Shown piece by piece: positions 28,501 through 37,026 of a stretch of 64,000 nucleotides of DNA; position 1 is the first letter of the stretch; each line of letters starts with the position of its first letter. The DNA comes from Endozoicomonas elysicola (GTDB taxonomy: Bacteria; Pseudomonadota; Gammaproteobacteria; Pseudomonadales; Endozoicomonadaceae), in contig NZ_JOJP01000001.1 of assembly GCF_000710775.1 (NCBI RefSeq), positions 2,403,729-2,467,728 on the forward strand, given 5' to 3'. The notes beneath the pieces are model-generated. The model was not told where the DNA came from. It worked only from the letters and a program-made list of their open reading frames with translations, and did no database searches. A program made the translations under genes and the position numbers.

Positions 28501-29807
28501 TGTTCAAAACCGTCCTTCAGATCATTATGCTGTTTCTGAAGCTGCTCAATTTCAAAGGCTTTAGCACTTAAGTCGCTTTGAAGCAGGGAGAATTTACTTG
28601 TCTTGGCGTTTTCTTTAGCCGTTTGACGTTGCAGTTGGGTCTGTAACGTCATGAATTGCTGTTTGTGTTCCTGAATTAATGCGTCCTTGCTCTTCAGTTC
28701 ATTTTGGTAATTATGCTTATCACGAAGAAACTGCTGTTCGCTTGTTTGTTGAGCTTCTTTCACCTGCTTCAGTGTTAAAGAGAGCGCCTTTTCGGCTTGT
28801 GTATTTTGACGGATAGTGGCTTCTTTCTGGTCGAGCTGTCTTTCTAAATGTGTTTGCTGGTCTTGAGCTTTTTCCAACTGCTTCATGACGATATTCAGGT
28901 TTTGTCTAAGCTCGCCCAATTCACGTTGAGCCTCTGAGTTCTCGGCTGTAAGCTGTTGGAAAGCCTGTTGTGATTGTTTAGCCTTGGCCACCAGGTTTTT
29001 AAGGCGAAGAGCACTTCTGGTGATCATGTCGTTATAGCCATCAATGATCTGAATACTCTGTTCAAGCTCCTGACTCAGTTTTTTTACCTCCGACTTAGCA
29101 GATTCACTACGCTTCCGTAAAAAAATGCTATTTTCTGCACACTTTGAGTATTGGTCTCTGGCGTCAGTCAGCTGTTCCTTAAGCTGTATGGATTGCTGCT
29201 GCAACCCGGCGATGGCCTGATCCTTATCATGAATTTCAGCCTGGTGTCGCTCATGAGATTGGTAGAGTTGGTCCGCGGTTTCCTGACCGGTCTCTTTAAG
29301 GGCGGCGTTCTGCTCCTGCAATGTTTTATTGAGTTGCATGGCTACAGCATGTTGATGCTCAGCATCTGCCAGCTTTTGACTCTGGATTCCTGCATCGCTT
29401 TTCAGTGCGTCCACGTGATGCTGAGTGTGCTGTCCATCATTTGCCACTGGTTTTTGTGGGGCTGGAACGCTTGCATCAGCCACGTTCAGCGGGTTCTGGG
29501 TGCTGAGTTGAGGCTTTGGAGGGGCGTGCTGAATTTTCCGTGCAACAAGTTTAATTACGGTATATACGCCAGCGAAGGTAACAAGAGCAGCGCCTGCTGC
29601 AATCAACGTTGATACTCCGGCAACCCATAAAGCTCCAAACATGACTGCTGATAACGCAAGTGAAACCACTTCAGGTAGCACACTGACGATGCGATCTTTC
29701 CAGGTAGCTCGGGACTGGTTATGATTAATCTGGCTGATTTGATCAGACAGTGGATTCAACTGAGGGTTAAAATCCAATGCGGTCGTCATTGGCAATGCGG
29801 GAAGCAT
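25542..29807 (-). CDS. Giant coiled-coil protein with N-terminal membrane hairpin, 1,421 aa
   Basis: Residues about 46-88 form two membrane helices separated by a short turn (LALSAVMFGALWVAGVS, then AGAALVTFAGVYTVIKLVA). A nearly continuous coiled coil of about 1,000 residues follows, rich in Gln, Glu, Lys and Leu. The last ~250 residues are acidic and disordered, with a short SDAG repeat (GSDAGSDAGSD). AAGGA seven bases before the ATG supports the start. The plan of membrane hairpin, long rod and acidic tail recurs in the gene at 31442. Membrane-tethered rods of this kind could act as tethers at a vacuole or host membrane, but no function is demonstrated. It is transcribed divergently from the next coiled-coil gene. 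Confidence 0.85.
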   Translation of the reverse strand: MLPALPMTTALDFNPQLNPLSDQISQINHNQSRATWKDRIVSVLPEVVSLALSAVMFGALWVAGVSTLIAAGAALVTFAGVYTVIKLVARKIQHAPPKPQLSTQNPLNVADASVPAPQKPVANDGQHTQHHVDALKSDAGIQSQKLADAEHQHAVAMQLNKTLQEQNAALKETGQETADQLYQSHERHQAEIHDKDQAIAGLQQQSIQLKEQLTDARDQYSKCAENSIFLRKRSESAKSEVKKLSQELEQSIQIIDGYNDMITRSALRLKNLVAKAKQSQQAFQQLTAENSEAQRELGELRQNLNIVMKQLEKAQDQQTHLERQLDQKEATIRQNTQAEKALSLTLKQVKEAQQTSEQQFLRDKHNYQNELKSKDALIQEHKQQFMTLQTQLQRQTAKENAKTSKFSLLQSDLSAKAFEIEQLQKQHNDLKDGFEHQKSQYQAELNQLSETHQKLEQERNLALQLQAIAEKEVSELRPWLSELKRVQEDHKRLTLQLKEKEVVIAKMEGYQRKQVEKHQQAMRTLDDKHHRTETSLNEQLRTVRKAHEKSSTALTDAQEMNQALLSKTSVLEMKLRETESEKETNRSELHTKCEEITALNEQLALNANYHQTLQLTNEQFQQSLLEKEKTSQALQEALESARQQNQLITQQLNETESLFKPISEQIKALEAKISEADVTHQQLQQQKDQAIQQNTTAQQKVLELQSVLDSQNSKLQELQADQKQLTDHLALKTIEVEGMASTQKQLNKDHQQTVIELKTQHLEAEAVWGGQALLNQKALEEASTALTESQEQCKLEKQRVETLQKELSQTKATFSTLQDSVCQAREDNRTLRSTVESVEEAITEISVEKDNALKEVQLHLSEITGLTQTLAERTQSRQTLQLEHEQQLLNEKNTARTLQTALDTVRRQKEQLTDELREEKDKVRVISEQMNTYQAESNTTREKLQQQIAFAEQENASLQARLTQIKDQLAELQAKLANFELLSTQSAIPRRADSLDQMMSSSLEYKEEIQDLKHQLDEVNAALLALKREYDEFKYRLAQTKNKVTQDIRAETHDLEKLYDAKVTSMPPLSEQIPGLRKPASAHHSKVNTTIKSSPYEDQEADLQNEHALPDLTLTAKIELMSEDSEAVQKRHEETIASMAANIEKLHSMLDEEHEEKLCLQDILAGYVKANTSLKSDLVHKSETLDSLESQVMSLKGPDAVDSHWLSSETLSRAQSTSALDIFHLMPRAEQWKIHDGIKQGLKRELTARTAAKPDSDSHRPAAQELEFPMSVQESSFCTLPETAQSHTLCNFQPNSGGYAVAVPSLDLGSDAGSDAGSDKSILFEAFDTHGLEEEAPFFPYSSDQETHHTQEDVKPECFEELSLDLRVPYKHEQYAEPSTIAPEKSYGRSPLEFKTKRPQPSSTQFDFSYEDQECVFEDIR

Positions 29808-30108
29808 AAGAGATCCTTATCAATATTTCATTTCTCTTTATAATTCCCTTTTAGAAAATAGTGATGGATACAAAGTTCCAATACTTTTAATAATGAAAAG
29901 AAATTTAAATATTTTTTTAATAAGTAATTGTATTGAGGTATCGCAACGCTATTGGTTGTGTCTGAATATGGGTAATTCTCTGGTTTTATGTGGATTTTTC
30001 CATGGATTTAGCCGCATGGAAGAGATATTTCGATTAGTTTTATTACGGAATTAACCGTGGTGTTATCCTTATAGGATGCCAACAGTCTGCTGATAATGGA
30101 GTTCATGG
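29808..30108. promoter_or_regulatory. Divergent AT-rich promoter region
   Basis: This 301-bp stretch separates two divergently transcribed coiled-coil genes and is very AT-rich at its centre. It must contain promoters for both directions; no single -35/-10 pair stands out enough to name. Confidence 0.4.
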
Positions 30109-31230
30109 ATGAATGATGGCACTCTGCGCCCAGGTGAGTCCCTTGATGTATTGGAGGCAAGTCATGCTTGCATGCCTTCAGATACCGGTCTTTTGGAGGA
30201 ATCAACAGAGTTATCTTCTCCCGACTGTATTCATCATCATCTCATCAATATTATTGATCCTGAGATCCCTCTTGTGGGTAAATACGGCCCTTCCATGAAA
30301 GAGGCAGTTGACCGTTACAACCGCCATGGCGAAGAGTTCAACGCACTGGTACATCAACAGCATCTCGGACATTCGCCAAAACGGCCGGCAGGAAGCCATA
30401 GAATTGATCTTCTGGTGTCGGATGCCTCATCCAGAGAGCTGTTGGTGAGTGGCCGTATACAGCAGCTGAAAAGACTACTGAAAGCCGATTATCTTCAGCT
30501 ACAGGATATCTGTCGCGCGAATGCTGGCCGGCAACTTATGGACATACCGGAACAGGAGCGTGATGATGCCGTTATGGTCATTACTGCCATCTATGCTGAG
30601 CATGCACTCCTTAAACAGCAGCTGGATGAGACCTGGAAATATACCGATGAGCAGAAACGTGAGATTCGTAAACAGCTGGCACAGTTACCTGAAGAGGCTG
30701 ATCTGGCAGACCAGATAGAAAGGCTGGTCCGCGATATTGACACGCACCGCGGCGAAGCAACCAAACTGAAGGGGGATCTGGAAAAGTATCAGAAACGGAT
30801 TGCTGACAGTCCGGACGATAGCAGCTTCTTCGAGTTGAGGCTTAACACCTGTTGGGAAACCCTGGAAACCGAAGAGAAGTATTTGGCAGAGCATCAGAAC
30901 CAGCTTGCGGAATCCGGACGACAGCTGGAACACGTGGTAGGGCTGAAAGTTCGGCTTAAAACCCTTGAAAACAGTCGACAGGAGGCACAGGCAAAGGTGG
31001 ACGACTTTTGGTTGAATGTGGAAGAAAGCGTCCATGCTCCATGGGAGCAAAAGAGCTGGCAGGCATCAGCTTCTATTCATCCCAAGGTTAAGAATATTCT
31101 GAACATTCTGAGGGAAGATGTAGAAGTTCTTGTGCAGTGCTCTGAACTGCCCTGGGTGAAGGTAAATAGTAATCAGCAAGAGGATCCTACCTGGTACTAT
31201 TTTGCCTTGGTTCAATGTAAAGAGTATTAG
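30109..31230 (+). CDS. Coiled-coil hypothetical protein, 373 aa
   Basis: The first ~100 residues are polar and probably disordered. Residues about 120-300 are predicted coiled coil (IQQLKRLLKADYLQLQDI, then DEQKREIRKQLAQLPEEADL). A compact C-terminal segment with tryptophans follows (WEQKSWQASASIHPKVKNIL, then WYYFALVQCKEY). There is no membrane helix, unlike the coiled-coil genes on both sides. GGAG lies about ten bases upstream of the ATG. It may be co-transcribed with the following coiled-coil gene, which begins 211 bp later. Function is unknown. Confidence 0.7.
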   Translation: MNDGTLRPGESLDVLEASHACMPSDTGLLEESTELSSPDCIHHHLINIIDPEIPLVGKYGPSMKEAVDRYNRHGEEFNALVHQQHLGHSPKRPAGSHRIDLLVSDASSRELLVSGRIQQLKRLLKADYLQLQDICRANAGRQLMDIPEQERDDAVMVITAIYAEHALLKQQLDETWKYTDEQKREIRKQLAQLPEEADLADQIERLVRDIDTHRGEATKLKGDLEKYQKRIADSPDDSSFFELRLNTCWETLETEEKYLAEHQNQLAESGRQLEHVVGLKVRLKTLENSRQEAQAKVDDFWLNVEESVHAPWEQKSWQASASIHPKVKNILNILREDVEVLVQCSELPWVKVNSNQQEDPTWYYFALVQCKEY

Positions 31231-31441
31231 AAGGGGGCGTTAATACTCAATTGTCCGAGGTGAGACGGTAATCTTTAACGAGGAGATGAATAAAAAAACG
31301 GATTATTGATTCCTTTTTATTATTTTAATTTATTTTTATATTTCAAAATCTTTAACTTGACCATGAAACTAATTTATAACTTTCCTCTCTAAAACTGGAG
31401 TTCAATTTATTAACTTCGAATAAAAAAAGTGAGAGGGAATT

Positions 31442-34400
31442 ATGATGGATGCTGGTCCTGTTTCTAATAATCTATCGGTTAATGTTGTGCCAGGTGCTGA
31501 CCAGCCATCTACGATTGATCAAGTCCAGTCTGGAGCCAGACAGATAGATCAAACCGCTAAAGAAGTGGTTGAAACTCAGGGTTTCGGAACATTTTCCGTC
31601 ATCTCCTTAGGCAAGGCTATTTTTAGGAAGTGCGGGCTCATTCTAGGTACCCCTCTTGTTTTAATGTCTCTGCTGATTAGCCCATTTTTATGTCTGTACG
31701 ACGTCTGTAGATTTGTCAGCCTCTCGGGCAGAAAAATCACACAACCAGAAGGGCCAGTACAAAAACTCCTCCCAATGACGAAAAATCATGTCGAGAACGT
31801 TGATAAGCTGAAGCAAGAAAATACTGGACTTTCTAATGAAGTCGCTGCCCGGAAAATTGAGACTGACCAGCTTAATTCTGCAAAAGCTCAAACAGATCAA
31901 CAGTTGGTGCAGTTTAAGCAGCAAAATGATCAGTTAAAGCAGCAAAATGACCAGTTAGGCCATCAGGTGGCTCAGCAGCAAAATGATAATGCAGAGATCG
32001 CAGCGCGCGCAGAAAATGCTGAAAGGCAGGCAGCTGCTTTAAACGACCAGCTGGCTCAGCTGCAACACGATAATGCAAACGTCGCAGCGCGTGCTGAAAG
32101 TGCTGAAAGGCAGGCGGTTGCTTTGAAGGGGCAGGTGGCTCATGCACAGCAGGAAAAGGGCCAGTTAGATCGTCAAATGGCTAAGCTGAAAAAGGATCAG
32201 GCAGACGCGGCAGCCCGTGCCGATAGCAGGGAGTCCAGCCTGAAAAAAGAGGCAGAGCAATGTAATAAAGATAAGAGTTTGTTGACTCTTGAATTAGAAT
32301 CGCTAAAAGCAGAATTCGATGCTCAGGTGGCTGATAAAGAGTTACAAATTCAACAGATAAAAGAAGCGCTTGATACAGCTCACCAACAGCTCAGTGATTC
32401 CCATGCTGATGATCACAGGGCCAAAGAGGAGCTGACAGGGCAAATTCGCTCTCTTGAGGAACAATTGGTTACTCATCAAAATCAGGCGCGTGCTTTAGGG
32501 CAAAAGCACCAAGATCAAATGCGCGATCTTAAGCTTCAGCATCAAATGGGTATGGAAGTTTTAGAGGCTCAGAAAGATGCAATGATGAAAGAGCTTTACA
32601 CCGAAATCACTCGTCTGCAAGAGGAAAAGCAAAGAGGAGAGCAAGAACACAATCGTAGGCTTAATGAACTCCAATCTAGAGTGTTTGACCAGAAGGAACG
32701 TATTGCGCACTTTGAAGCTCAAGAGCAAGAGTGGACAAATAGGCTACGCAATTTTGCAACACAACAACCCGTTCAGGACTTACCAACTGATCAAGGGGTG
32801 ATGAACTATAACTATTTGGTTCAGCATCAGCAAACAGAGCAGAAAACAGCGTTGCTTGAGCAGACTCAACTGCGCACTCAAGCTCAGGAAATGTACCAGA
32901 AGCTGGCAGCTCTGGTTGAACAACAAAAACAAGAATACTCGGTTGAAAAGGCTAATTATGAAGAAGCACTGACTAGCCTGCAGGCTCAGTACAATGAGCT
33001 TGAGGCAATCAACCTTGAGCAGGATAACGCTTTCAGGCTTGCTGAGCAGAAACTTAAGCAGCAGTTGGAAGATGCCAAGGAACAGCTACCCCAGAGAGCC
33101 CTTCATTTCCAAAGGGCACTGGGAGCTCAGGGGATTGAAAATGAGCAGCTTCAGTCGCGCATCAAAGAGCTTGAAGAGCTCCAGCAGAGTTTGGAAAGAG
33201 GGGGCAATGAACTGGAAGAGCAACTGAGTGCCCTCAAAGAGAAGTGCCAGGTACTTGAAAGCGAGGTTCATGAATCAGCTGAGGTGAAAGGTCAGCTTGA
33301 GAATCAACTGGAAGCCCAGAAAAAAGGGAATGATGAACTCAGCGTAAAAGTTACTGAGCTGCAAAACGAGATTGAAAAAGCACAGGAAGGTGCTGATAAT
33401 AGTATTGCTTTGGCCATGCAACTTAGGGAATTTATTAAGAGTAAGGGCGCTGAATTACCCTCTCCTGAGACAATAAAAATACACTCTGATGTCTTGGAAC
33501 TGCCGGTTAGGATGAAATGCATCACGATCAATCAACATTTAAGAGCTGTTGTTAAAGAGGTTAAGGTTATTCGTCAAAAACTTGAGCTTCTGGAAGAAGA
33601 ATCGAAAGTTAAGCCGCAACAGTTAGAAGATTCGAAAGCGTCTGCAGAGAGGTTGAAGGATGGTTTCGAAGATGAGCAGAAAAAGCTAAGCGCAATGTTA
33701 GCTCGACAAAGAGGTGTAAACCGGCAATTGGCAGAAAAATTAGAAGGCACTGAGAGTACAGTTCGTAAAAAGCGTGATGAAAAGAAACAGCTGGAATCTG
33801 AACTTCAGGGAGCAAAAGCAAAAGTCCAAAGTTTAACAACAGAGCTGGATGATGCTCGTGGCTTGTTGGTGAGAATGGGTGAAACTCTTGAAGGTTACGA
33901 GCGTGAAAGTGAGGAATCTAAACAAAGATTAATGAAGGTTTCTGATGCTGCGCAAAAGGCGGGAACCCTTAGTCAACAGCTGGTTAAGTCCGCTATTAAC
34001 TCTGATCGAGGCGATATTGACCTTAGCCAGGATCGTGAAGCACTGGTTAGAAAAATTCAAAGCCTAACCGTTAAACATCACGATATGGAAGTACAAATAA
34101 GGTCTTTGCAACTCCAAAAAGAATCTCTAAATAATCAACTTACGCAACAGATGCTTGATAGTGAACAGCGGGATGGGGAATTGATTGAATTAAAGAGGAA
34201 AGATATTGCCGATCTTGAAGAGAGGCTTATTCAGGTTGAAGCTGAGAAAGAAGCTATTAGTGATGAAATAGCTGGATATAGAAAATCTAACAGTGAGTTT
34301 GTCGTAAGGAACCTTAAATTAATAGAGGAAAATGAGAAAATAAATGGGAAGTTGAAGGTTGCGGAAGGTATAAATAGCCAACTTGAAGAGCAAGTCGAAG

Positions 34401-34723
34401 GGTTAGAGTTTAAATGGCTTGAAACAGAGCAGGCATTGAATTCACTAGATGTGGAATACAGAGGACCTGATGCAGGATCGCTCAACCCAGAAGAACTGAA
34501 AACCCGAATAAGAGAAAAAGATCGGCAGCAGACAGAAGAACTAGGCCAAGCATGGTCTGAAGTTCATAAAGAGCGTGAACGAAACGAAGCGCTTAGTAAT
34601 CACCTCAAGGATCTAAAAAAACCTGAGTTTGAAGAAAATGATCATCTTATCCGGTCGAATGCAAGCCGCATTGTCGAAGGTGCTATCTCTGGAGCCTTGG
34701 CACAGCTTGCTACAAAAAAGTAG
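31442..34723 (+). CDS. Coiled-coil protein with N-terminal membrane segment, 1,093 aa in frame 0
   Basis: A hydrophobic segment at about residues 65-87 (GLILGTPLVLMSLLISPFLC) is followed by ~950 residues of coiled coil. Residues about 178-270 contain imperfect tandem copies of a ~36-residue unit built around AARAENAERQAAALNDQLAQ. GAGAGGGAAT just before the ATG supports the start. The frame ends at A AAA AAG followed immediately by TAG. The -1 frame is open across this point for 407 codons and encodes an acidic tail like that of the related gene at 25542. The full product may therefore be ~1,500 aa, by programmed frameshifting or because a base is missing in this gene or sequence. Confidence 0.85.
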   Translation: MMDAGPVSNNLSVNVVPGADQPSTIDQVQSGARQIDQTAKEVVETQGFGTFSVISLGKAIFRKCGLILGTPLVLMSLLISPFLCLYDVCRFVSLSGRKITQPEGPVQKLLPMTKNHVENVDKLKQENTGLSNEVAARKIETDQLNSAKAQTDQQLVQFKQQNDQLKQQNDQLGHQVAQQQNDNAEIAARAENAERQAAALNDQLAQLQHDNANVAARAESAERQAVALKGQVAHAQQEKGQLDRQMAKLKKDQADAAARADSRESSLKKEAEQCNKDKSLLTLELESLKAEFDAQVADKELQIQQIKEALDTAHQQLSDSHADDHRAKEELTGQIRSLEEQLVTHQNQARALGQKHQDQMRDLKLQHQMGMEVLEAQKDAMMKELYTEITRLQEEKQRGEQEHNRRLNELQSRVFDQKERIAHFEAQEQEWTNRLRNFATQQPVQDLPTDQGVMNYNYLVQHQQTEQKTALLEQTQLRTQAQEMYQKLAALVEQQKQEYSVEKANYEEALTSLQAQYNELEAINLEQDNAFRLAEQKLKQQLEDAKEQLPQRALHFQRALGAQGIENEQLQSRIKELEELQQSLERGGNELEEQLSALKEKCQVLESEVHESAEVKGQLENQLEAQKKGNDELSVKVTELQNEIEKAQEGADNSIALAMQLREFIKSKGAELPSPETIKIHSDVLELPVRMKCITINQHLRAVVKEVKVIRQKLELLEEESKVKPQQLEDSKASAERLKDGFEDEQKKLSAMLARQRGVNRQLAEKLEGTESTVRKKRDEKKQLESELQGAKAKVQSLTTELDDARGLLVRMGETLEGYERESEESKQRLMKVSDAAQKAGTLSQQLVKSAINSDRGDIDLSQDREALVRKIQSLTVKHHDMEVQIRSLQLQKESLNNQLTQQMLDSEQRDGELIELKRKDIADLEERLIQVEAEKEAISDEIAGYRKSNSEFVVRNLKLIEENEKINGKLKVAEGINSQLEEQVEGLEFKWLETEQALNSLDVEYRGPDAGSLNPEELKTRIREKDRQQTEELGQAWSEVHKERERNEALSNHLKDLKKPEFEENDHLIRSNASRIVEGAISGALAQLATKK
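34714..34720 (+). other. Candidate -1 ribosomal frameshift site A AAA AAG
   Basis: The heptamer is in phase with the upstream frame (ACA AAA AAG TAG), the X XXY YYZ arrangement used for the -1 shift in E. coli dnaX. The zero-frame stop follows directly. A shift gives AAA AAA GTA GCT and continues for 407 codons. A GGAG lies ~18 bases upstream, farther than in dnaX. I see no strong downstream hairpin. A one-base loss in the A-run is the main alternative. Confidence 0.55.
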
Positions 34724-35943
34724 CTAGGCCAGAGGAAACTCAAAGGACGGCATTTTCAGTCGAAGAGGGTGGATCAAATACCTCCACCCTTGAAGAACAA
34801 ATTCCTGATGTTGAACAGGAAGCGACAACGTTAACCGTACTGAACACCTCACAGGGCACAGGCGCTTCTGAAAAAGCAGTATCAGAAGCACCTGTGCCTT
34901 TGTCATTGCCCCTTGATCCTGATGGTACAAGCGTGTCGTCAGCAATCGACAGTGAGCCCCATTCCCCCTGCCACGGGCTGGCAGAATCAGGGTTGCCAGA
35001 ACCCATCGATGAGCAAGAGTGCATACTCCCTCAAGAGCTGGAAACAATGCTCTTTTCTGCTTCGGATACGTTACCCGATCTGGTCAAGGTGGAAACAGAA
35101 CAAGGCACAATACCCAAACCACTCACTGATACTCCACCAACGGAAACCTACCTGGGCAAACAGTTGACCCGAGCTCTGGATGAAGAGGTTTTTCAAAATG
35201 GTGAGAGTGCTACTGGATTTTCGGAAAATAAAGGACTGGAAAAGCCGTTGTTGAGCAGTAAAGATACATTGGACTCTGGCTTTTATGAAACACACTCGCT
35301 GCCAACTCTCTGTCGGGATACATTATCTGATCCTGAATCTGATGCTGAGTCCTGGCAAGATGCCATGGATTTCCTCTCTGAACCCTTACCATCATTGCCT
35401 GAGGTAGAAGAGGGTGGGGCGATGTTACAACAGGGTTTGCAAATGTCGGAGTCGGATATTTTCATGGACTGTTTGCCATGGGAGACTTTCCCTGTTGCTG
35501 GTAATGGTGAGAGACCAGTAGACAGTCAGGCCACCGTTATTCCAGAGCCTGTTGAGGTGAGCGAAACACCTCCAGCAGAGATAAGCGCTAGCGTGAGAAT
35601 CTCTTCAGTGAATGCTACCCCTTCACCCGGTATTGTGAGGGCTTTGGCAAACGGTGCTTATCAGCGTGTTAAAAATTCGGTAGGTTGGACATTGGGTCAT
35701 GCCGCATCAATAGCTGGATGGGGCTGGAAAAAGTTATGGGGTGATGCTTCTGGTCAAGGTGTTGAGCGTACCAGCACAGCAGGAGAATCGGCTTTGGAGC
35801 ATGGGCAGGAACATCAGCAGGAGCGTGCGCCGATTATGGTGTCCAGCTCACGTGGTTCAGCACCTCTCGAGGTTGATCTACCGGATCCGTCAATAGTAAG
35901 AGGCGGCACCGTAGAGGAAGACTCTGCTGAATCTCAGGAATAG
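34720..35943 (+). CDS. -1 frame acidic C-terminal extension of the coiled-coil protein, 407 codons
   Basis: This frame runs without a stop from inside the end of the upstream gene. Its translation from the junction (VARPEETQRTAFSVEEGGSN) has a coherent composition that matches the rest of the tail. It is acidic, rich in Ser, Glu, Pro and Thr, with a tryptophan-containing amphipathic segment near the end (WTLGHAASIAGWGWKKLWGD). The only independent start of note is a GTG at 34894 with no ribosome-binding site, which argues that the tail is made as part of the upstream protein. The homologous plan in the gene at 25542 (rod plus acidic tail in one frame) supports this. Confidence 0.65.
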   Translation, partial: VARPEETQRTAFSVEEGGSNTSTLEEQIPDVEQEATTLTVLNTSQGTGASEKAVSEAPVPLSLPLDPDGTSVSSAIDSEPHSPCHGLAESGLPEPIDEQECILPQELETMLFSASDTLPDLVKVETEQGTIPKPLTDTPPTETYLGKQLTRALDEEVFQNGESATGFSENKGLEKPLLSSKDTLDSGFYETHSLPTLCRDTLSDPESDAESWQDAMDFLSEPLPSLPEVEEGGAMLQQGLQMSESDIFMDCLPWETFPVAGNGERPVDSQATVIPEPVEVSETPPAEISASVRISSVNATPSPGIVRALANGAYQRVKNSVGWTLGHAASIAGWGWKKLWGDASGQGVERTSTAGESALEHGQEHQQERAPIMVSSSRGSAPLEVDLPDPSIVRGGTVEEDSAESQE

Positions 35944-36109
35944 CACCAATGGCATACACCAGAACCTGACTCACCGGGAAAGGAGATTACACTTGGAGAA
36001 CCACAGTCTACATGCGATCAAGGATAAACTGGATGAAAGTCCATCAAGGTCCCTGCTTTCTATGCCCTTTGAATATCGTCTGGAACGACTGGTGATTGGA
36101 CACATGTCC

Positions 36110-36267
36110 AGTACATCGTCTCAATGAGTTTGACGTGTTCAGCCATAGTGAGCGCTTTCGTGGCAAGGCGCAATAGCGAATACCATCCGTCTTTCAAGCA
36201 AGTCCAATACAGACGGATGGGCGTTTTACAAGCCACTGAACACGTCCAATCCATTGGAACGATGTAT
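36110..36267. repeat. MITE-like element, family D, with 35-bp terminal inverted repeats
   Basis: AGTACATCGTCTCAATGAGT at the left and the complement of CATTGGAACGATGTAT at the right are parts of 35-bp imperfect inverted repeats that both include GACGTGTTCAG. An inner hairpin pairs ACCATCCGTCT with AGACGGATGG. A single end of this family is also present at 5043-5070. Confidence 0.7.
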
Positions 36268-36430
36268 CAGGGAACTACGTCCTTTGGGCGGGGTAAGCCG
36301 TCTGGCTCGGAAAAATGCCATCTGCGTTGTCAGATTTGCTTGATGTAGAGTAACTACGGATCACACAATTCTTTCTTGTGTATGATGATTTCTGAGCCAC
36401 TGAACTTGGCAACGAAACGACAATAAACCC

Positions 36431-36595
36431 TAATACTCATCGTACTTTCTAAATCCCCCATTGTGTTGGTGATCTGAACAGAAATCCTGCATTGAAGCTC
36501 CTCACCATAGCTACGGCTATGACTCATCACTTCGCCTTACCTTTCTGTTCGGCTAATCATACTTATAACGAGGTTAGAGAATTTGGTTGGTATGA
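36431..36595. repeat. MITE-like element, family B, copy 2
   Basis: It shares the interior sequence GCTACGGCTATGACTCATCA and the ends (TACTTTCTAAATCCCCC / GAGGTTAGAGAATTTGGTTG) with the element at 18126-18285. The ends are more degraded than in copy 1. No coding capacity. Confidence 0.65.
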
Positions 36596-37026
36596 TGTTA
36601 ACACCTCCCGATAATGAGTCAGAAAAATAAATATCATTTATTCAGTTACTGAAGGTTGCAGGACATGTTGGGGGCATTAGAACAAATAGGAAGTGGTTTT
36701 TGATACTGAAGTTCAGTATCTATTATAAAAAAACACGACAGTTGAATAGTATTGGTTAGGCTGGCTTAATATTCACGCATGCGGAGAAAAGTACGCTATT
36801 ACCAGTAATCAATAAGTTGAGTAAGAATTAAGTAAACGAAGAGATCATCTATACATTGAAAGATAATAAATACTCGTGTCTTGGCTGATGATGGATTTTT
36901 TATTCAATAAAGAAATTAAGTTTTTTTTTTGATTTTTAAAAAAACTATAAAGGGCTGCAACTTCTTCAGGTTTTTCATCTCAAAGAATTGTTATTTTGAC
37001 CCAACAAAAGAATGGAAGGTATATAA

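Larger units (their letters stand above)
35944..37026. other. 1.1-kb intergenic region with two MITE-like elements
   Basis: No gene is credible here. The stretch holds elements at 36110-36267 and 36431-36595. The last ~100 bases are extremely AT-rich with a T-run at about 36921-36931 and lead into the RBS (GGAAGG) of the next coiled-coil gene. Confidence 0.5.
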
